From: a virus
Direction: 5' to 3' (one strand)
IMG/VR virus record: IMGVR_UViG_3300020595_000225
Span: 1-21,462 of that record
DNA: 21,462 bases
Part shown: positions 18,332 through 21,462 of the stretch, piece by piece
Numbering within the stretch: the first letter of the stretch is position 1
Layout of the letters: each line of letters starts with the position of its first letter
Made by a program: the position numbers and the translations under genes
Notes under the pieces: model-generated
Told to the model about the DNA's origin: nothing
Seen by the model: only the letters and a program-made list of their open reading frames with translations
Databases searched by the model: none

Positions 18332-19309
18332 ATGGCTGTACAATTTACATCGCTGAATGACCGACCGTTTAGCGTTTATGAATCTTCTTCTGTCGCACCT
18401 GCATCCGTACGTTTCTATAACATCGGTGCAATCGGTGCGAGTCGCGCGGGTCACGAAATGCGCTTTGGTGCAATTGATACCAATGCGCTCCCAGGCTCGA
18501 ACGGTAAGCCGCTCCCTACACCTGCATTCTCTACGGTGTACGGTGGAGCAGCTTACTTTGGTCATTACATTGTACGTCGTGCGTACTTTGAAAATGGCGA
18601 TGATATGTCCTGGTCTGTAACCATTCGTGATATTTTTAACAAGTATCAAACCGGGTCTTCTAATCAATACATGAATACGGTATCTCAAGATACGGGTATT
18701 GATGTTGATTGGCCAATCGACTTTCTTGGTGCTAAAGACCCTGAAGGTCCTTTAGAGCTTTATCATGTGATGGTTGCTATGGGTCGTTGGGAAGCAAACG
18801 CTCGTAAAGAAACATCTAAGCACTATGAAGCATTTAATCGTGCATACACACATACTCAAGCACTAGTTGATGAGATGTGGCACGGTATGCGACACGGTGT
18901 ATGGGAAGCAGTTCGCGATGGTGGTTATACCATTGAGTGGCAAGACCAGGTTGAGTTCTTGTTTGACGCTGAAGATGGTGCACCAATTGATACACCTATT
19001 AAAGCAAACCCTGTACCTGTTACTAAAGAAGAAGTTCTGACCAAAGGCGACGAGATTGTTGAGCGCCTGGTTGATGGTGATGCTGCTTTGACTGGTAAGC
19101 TATCTGGTTTCCGTTCAATGATCTTTGGTGGTTTGGGTGTTGTAACCAACTGGATTAACACTTCTCTCGTTACTACTGGTGTTATCTCTGAAACAATGGC
19201 AGTGTGGCTCACGGGGCTCGTATGGGTCATGGTAGCAGCGTTTGGCTTCTTTATGGTAATGAAGTTCATGAAGTTCTTCATGGCATACCTGAACCGAAAG
19301 GTGGCGTAA
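18332..19309 (+). CDS. Membrane-anchored protein of unknown function, late gene
   Basis: 325 aa, not recognised. The first 240 residues look soluble, with an N-terminal strand-rich part (SVRFYNIGAIGASRAG) and a helical middle (HYEAFNRAYTHTQALVDEMW). Residues 240-275 could be amphipathic. The end has one clear and perhaps two membrane helices (MAVWLTGLVWVMVAAFGFFM), closing with KFFMAYLNRKVA. A ribosome site AGGA lies 10-13 bases before the ATG and a late promoter variant upstream. It is joined to the spanin-like pair with zero spacing, so a role in lysis, or a virion protein that inserts in membrane, are both open. Confidence 0.65.
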   Translation: MAVQFTSLNDRPFSVYESSSVAPASVRFYNIGAIGASRAGHEMRFGAIDTNALPGSNGKPLPTPAFSTVYGGAAYFGHYIVRRAYFENGDDMSWSVTIRDIFNKYQTGSSNQYMNTVSQDTGIDVDWPIDFLGAKDPEGPLELYHVMVAMGRWEANARKETSKHYEAFNRAYTHTQALVDEMWHGMRHGVWEAVRDGGYTIEWQDQVEFLFDAEDGAPIDTPIKANPVPVTKEEVLTKGDEIVERLVDGDAALTGKLSGFRSMIFGGLGVVTNWINTSLVTTGVISETMAVWLTGLVWVMVAAFGFFMVMKFMKFFMAYLNRKVA

Positions 19310-19555
19310 ATGAAAAAGATTACTGATATGATTGGCGGCTTTATCACAGTTGCTGGTTTGGCGTTTGTCGTTGTGTTCTCAATGATGTTTGCTCAGGGTC
19401 AGCGTAATGCTGGTCGTCGCGACATTCAGAAGAAAGAGCAAAAAGAAATTGATAAGCGCGAAGGTAAAGTTGAACGCGCAACGCGTGATATTGATAAAAT
19501 GAGCGAAGCTGAAATCCGTCGTCGTTCTGGCCAGAAAGGCTGGTTCCGTGATTAA
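19310..19555 (+). CDS. Spanin, inner-membrane subunit-like (Rz-like)
   Basis: 81 aa. A single N-terminal membrane helix (GGFITVAGLAFVVVFSMMFA) is followed by a long, highly charged coiled coil (RDIQKKEQKEIDKREGKVER, DIDKMSEAEIRRR) reaching to the C-terminus. This is the shape of i-spanins, which span the periplasm and fuse the two membranes at lysis. The next gene overlaps its end by eight bases and encodes a lipoprotein, as expected of an o-spanin. No long sequence match is claimed; the call rests on topology plus the partner gene. Confidence 0.65.
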   Translation: MKKITDMIGGFITVAGLAFVVVFSMMFAQGQRNAGRRDIQKKEQKEIDKREGKVERATRDIDKMSEAEIRRRSGQKGWFRD

Positions 19556-19763
19556 AGCTATTGCACTTACATTTGTAGCCATTGCACTCGTTGGGTGTGG
19601 TGGTTATAAAGACGCCGGTATTGAAGCCACTTGTCAACAGTGGGATTACCTATCATATAGTCGTAGTGATACCATTGGTACAATCAATCAAGCGTTTGAA
19701 TTGAACACACGACGTGATGCATTCTGTTATGGTATTGACCCTAATACATTAACACTCAAATAA
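19548..19763 (+). CDS. Spanin, outer-membrane lipoprotein subunit-like (Rz1-like)
   Basis: 71 aa from a GTG start. The signal (MIKAIALTFVAIALVGCGG) contains a lipobox A-L-V-G-C, with Cys17 as the lipidated residue. The mature part has C-Q-Q-W-D-Y-L-S-Y-S-R-S-D-T, followed by TINQAFELNTRRDAFCYG. The serine-arginine-x-Asp-Thr, the T-I-x-Q and the Asn followed by a late Cys recur in small Rz1-like phage lipoproteins as I know them. It overlaps the i-spanin gene in another frame, the classic arrangement. Its function would be to connect to the inner subunit across the periplasm and disrupt the outer membrane. Confidence 0.65.
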   Translation: MIKAIALTFVAIALVGCGGYKDAGIEATCQQWDYLSYSRSDTIGTINQAFELNTRRDAFCYGIDPNTLTLK

Positions 19764-19773
19764 GGAATAAACA

Positions 19774-20130
19774 ATGTCAAGAGCTGATCGTATTGCTAGC
19801 AACTTGCGTCTGCCGACGTCAACTGTTTACACATCTGCTGACTCAAACCCTACAATTGTAGACCAGGGTAGCTATTACCTTGACCCGACCGCAACGATTA
19901 CCGCCATTACTATTGGTGCACCTCTTGCTGGTACGATCATGACAATCTACAATGAGTCTGGTTCGAGTGTCACTTTGAACACTGGTTCGAGCATTACATC
20001 TCTGCGTTTGTCTGCAGATAATAATGACACCGATAATGACACTATGACGCTTGAAGATAATACCTTGACAACTATCTTCGTTATCACTAGCACCATGGCT
20101 GTTGTATCTGGCACAGGAACATTAGTCTAA
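19774..20130 (+). CDS. Beta-rich probable virion protein
   Basis: 118 aa. The N-terminal helix-forming part (MSRADRIASNLRLP) is short. The rest alternates Ser/Thr-rich strands (ATITAITIGAPLAGTIMTIY, SVTLNTGSSITSLRL) with Asp/Asn turns, as in capsid decoration or fibre-tip proteins. The composition (high Thr, Ser, few Lys) suits an exposed virion surface. Good ribosome site AAGGA (19762-19766). Its stop overlaps the next ATG (TAATG), so the two beta-rich proteins are likely made together and may form a complex. Function is inference. Confidence 0.55.
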   Translation: MSRADRIASNLRLPTSTVYTSADSNPTIVDQGSYYLDPTATITAITIGAPLAGTIMTIYNESGSSVTLNTGSSITSLRLSADNNDTDNDTMTLEDNTLTTIFVITSTMAVVSGTGTLV

Positions 20131-20825
20131 TGCATCCATTGCTTTTGCATATGCCTAGTTCTCTTGGTGGCAAGATTGAACTTTCTTTCATACAAGAGTA
20201 CACAAACCTCGTTGATGGGGACTCTGCCTCGGTAAACATTAGCAGTGACGTAAGCTCTGGTGACCTGTTGCTTTGTATGGAGCACGCAGACAATACGAAT
20301 AACAACAGCCCACCCGTACCGGGGTCACCACCGACAGGGTTCACGAGTGTTGGGGCGTCTCAGGCGAACGCTGTTTGGCAAAGACTGTCCTACAAAATTG
20401 CTGACGGTACGGAGACCACACTCACGGCGGGATTAACTGGTGGTAATAATAGCTCTATTAATGTGTTGATATTCCGTTCATCCCGTGGTTCAGTGTCCTC
20501 TGTCACCCCTTCGACGTACAACACTGAAAACAGTGCCGATAACTTCCCATCATCACCTCAATCGGTGACAGCGAGTAGTTCTACAGGAGATGCAACTGTG
20601 GTATTTGCTGCAGCAGGTAACGGGATCAACAGCGATGTAGATTTTACCGCAGGTTCAAACCTCACTACCCAATACAAGAACTTCGACGCTGGGATTAGTA
20701 ATTGGACCTCAATTTCTGGATATGCGCTGTACAACGGCGCTGCATCAGACCATTCTATTGATTGGAGCTATTCGTCTGATACCAGACCCACAGCTATTTC
20801 TGGCTACTTGGAAGTATATTTTTAA
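20130..20825 (+). CDS. Beta-sandwich probable fibre or surface protein
   Basis: 231 aa. After MHPLLLHMPSSLGGKIELSF, the sequence is Ser/Thr/Asn/Gly-rich with repeated strands: DSASVNISSDVSSGDLLLCM, ETTLTAGLTGGN, NVLIFRSSRG, and the closing GYLEVYF. The layout resembles jelly-roll domains seen in phage tail fibre or surface proteins, where they bind glycans or receptors. Codons end in C or G more often than in the neighbours on its left, which may indicate recent exchange. It could form a receptor-binding or decoration module with the preceding protein. A secreted enzyme is less likely because no signal peptide is present. Confidence 0.55.
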   Translation: MHPLLLHMPSSLGGKIELSFIQEYTNLVDGDSASVNISSDVSSGDLLLCMEHADNTNNNSPPVPGSPPTGFTSVGASQANAVWQRLSYKIADGTETTLTAGLTGGNNSSINVLIFRSSRGSVSSVTPSTYNTENSADNFPSSPQSVTASSSTGDATVVFAAAGNGINSDVDFTAGSNLTTQYKNFDAGISNWTSISGYALYNGAASDHSIDWSYSSDTRPTAISGYLEVYF

Positions 20826-20826
20826 T

Positions 20827-21009
20827 ATGATTGTTTGGTATAAACGTTATGAAGAGTGGCGCGACACAATGAAGCGCCACTTTGAATCCCCACAAGCACG
20901 AGAAAAAAGACTCAGGCTTGAATACTTGTATAGACGAAAGTCGCGACTAAGTTCAGAACTGTACTCGGTTGAGCAAGAAATTATTATGATGAAAAAGGAA
21001 CTAGGTTAA
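20827..21009 (+). CDS. Small coiled-coil protein
   Basis: 60 aa starting MIVWYKRYEEWRDTMKRHFE. It is highly charged with regularly spaced Leu and Tyr (REKRLRLEYLYRRKSRLSSE, YSVEQEIIMMKKELG) and is probably one long helix or coiled coil. No ribosome site is strong, and the gene begins one base after the previous stop. The function is unknown; it may be an assembly chaperone or accessory to the neighbouring virion-type proteins, by position only. Confidence 0.55.
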   Translation: MIVWYKRYEEWRDTMKRHFESPQAREKRLRLEYLYRRKSRLSSELYSVEQEIIMMKKELG

Positions 21010-21011
21010 TA

Positions 21012-21242
21012 ATGAAACACTTTACTGTTTATGAATTTATGGATATCATCGATGATGCTGATATCATTTATGGTTATGTACAAGCCAACGCATCTGTTCG
21101 GTTGCGTGCACGTGTACGTAAGAAAGTAATGTTGCAACAACTTAGTGATATGATCCAAAGCCCACAGTTTGATAATAAGCTTCGGTTCTTTGCTAACGTT
21201 GAGACTGACCGCAAAGGTCGTAAGATCGTACAGCTTGCCTGA
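21012..21242 (+). CDS. Small hypothetical protein
   Basis: 76 aa starting MKHFTVYEFMDIIDDADIIY. It is acidic at the N-terminus and basic in the middle (SVRLRARVRKKVMLQQLSDM), ending with strands NKLRFFANVETDRKGRKIV. Possibly a small nucleic-acid-binding protein, but not recognised. It starts two bases after the previous stop; the ribosome site AAGGA (20996-21000) lies inside that gene. It is the last protein gene before the tRNA pair. Confidence 0.6.
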   Translation: MKHFTVYEFMDIIDDADIIYGYVQANASVRLRARVRKKVMLQQLSDMIQSPQFDNKLRFFANVETDRKGRKIVQLA

Positions 21243-21258
21243 TACGCGATCTTAGCAT

Positions 21259-21287
21259 TGTACATTCCCACAAATATGCTGTATATA
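21259..21287 (+). promoter_or_regulatory. Promoter candidate for the tRNA genes
   Basis: TGTACA (21259-21264), a 17-base spacer and TATATA (21282-21287), in an AT-rich stretch that ends 18 bases before tRNA-Trp. It resembles the early promoters, with a poorer -35 box. Confidence 0.45.
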
Positions 21288-21305
21288 TAATAGTATATTA
21301 AATGT

Positions 21306-21382
21306 TGGAGAGTAGCTCAGTTGGTAGTAGCATCGGTCTCCAAAACCGACGGTCGCCGGTTCGAACCCGGCCTCTCCAGCCA
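21306..21382 (+). tRNA. tRNA-Trp (anticodon CCA)
   Basis: Acceptor TGGAGAG pairs with CTCTCCA, with discriminator G and an encoded CCA end. The anticodon arm is TCGGT-CTCCAAA-ACCGA, giving CCA for UGG codons. The T arm is GCCGG-TTCGAAC-CCGGC. The D arm (GCTC with TAGC) has one unpaired position and an extra base, but the cloverleaf is otherwise sound. Phage tRNAs supply codons that are used more by the phage than by its host. Confidence 0.93.
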
Positions 21383-21386
21383 ATTT

Positions 21387-21461
21387 GCCCTTGTAGCTGA
21401 GGTGGTTTAGCACTGGTTTTGTAATCCAGAGACGGGAGTTCGAATCTCTCCGGGGGCACCA
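21387..21461 (+). tRNA. tRNA-Thr (anticodon UGU)
   Basis: Acceptor GCCCTTG pairs with CGGGGGC (two G-T pairs), with discriminator A and an encoded CCA end. The anticodon arm CTGGT-TTTGTAA-TCCAG reads UGU, for ACA codons, with one T-T mismatch at the loop end of the stem. The T arm is GGGAG-TTCGAAT-CTCTC. It lies four bases after tRNA-Trp, so both are probably one transcript that runs past the window. Confidence 0.9.
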
Positions 21462-21462
21462 T

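Noticed and set aside
1-21462. CRISPR array, insertion sequence, integrase or attachment site
   Set aside because: No regularly spaced repeats, transposase-like or integrase-like protein was seen; the only mobile-type genes are GIY-YIG nucleases.

Overview
The window is a stretch of a large lytic bacteriophage genome related to T4. The signs are a class Ia ribonucleotide reductase small subunit, PhoH, a GIY-YIG homing endonuclease, tRNA genes, dense start/stop-overlapping genes, and several exact copies of the T4-type late promoter octamer TATAAATA. The host is Gram-negative: the phage encodes secreted proteins, a lipoprotein and a C-terminal-Phe outer-membrane beta-barrel. Several small genes (DUF6433, FmdB-like, cupin, Sm-like) recall marine T4-like phages, so a marine proteobacterial host is plausible, but this is inference.

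Layout. 1-2001: end of nrdB, a GIY-YIG nuclease gene, a DUF6433 gene and a small coiled-coil gene, with two late promoters and strong terminators between them. 2137-4121: early-promoter-driven small genes (Sm-like, secreted, HAD phosphatase, DUF1289-like). 4214-4540: a late promoter, a 5' hairpin and a holin-like gene. 4620-6771: Lar-like, CDKH-family, FmdB-like, phoH, a basic protein and a cupin. 6780-9688: an early promoter embedded in a terminator, then a PD-(D/E)XK nuclease, a ClpP-like protease, a structured spacer and GMP reductase.

9688-14939 is the most striking part. Eight tightly packed genes encode five probable glycosyltransferases (three of them GT25-like paralogues), a SAM methyltransferase, a sulfotransferase and a possible GT42/DUF115-like protein. 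Together they could build and decorate a methylated, sulfated glycan on the virion, the phage DNA or the host envelope.

15061-17330 is an accessory zone of short genes with repeated promoter, leader and spacer modules, interrupted by an antisense GIY-YIG/NUMOD homing endonuclease gene that has its own late promoter. 17330-21242 holds an outer-membrane barrel, small membrane proteins, a 325-aa membrane-anchored protein, an overlapping spanin-like pair, two beta-rich probable virion proteins and two short ORFs. The window ends with tRNA-Trp(CCA) and tRNA-Thr(UGU).

Two regulatory classes are visible: sigma70-like early promoters (TTTACA-N17-TATATT) and gp55-type late promoters. Several are interlocked with terminators or hairpins. 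No stretch longer than 300 bases lacks a gene. All functional calls come from reading motifs by eye; no search was run.
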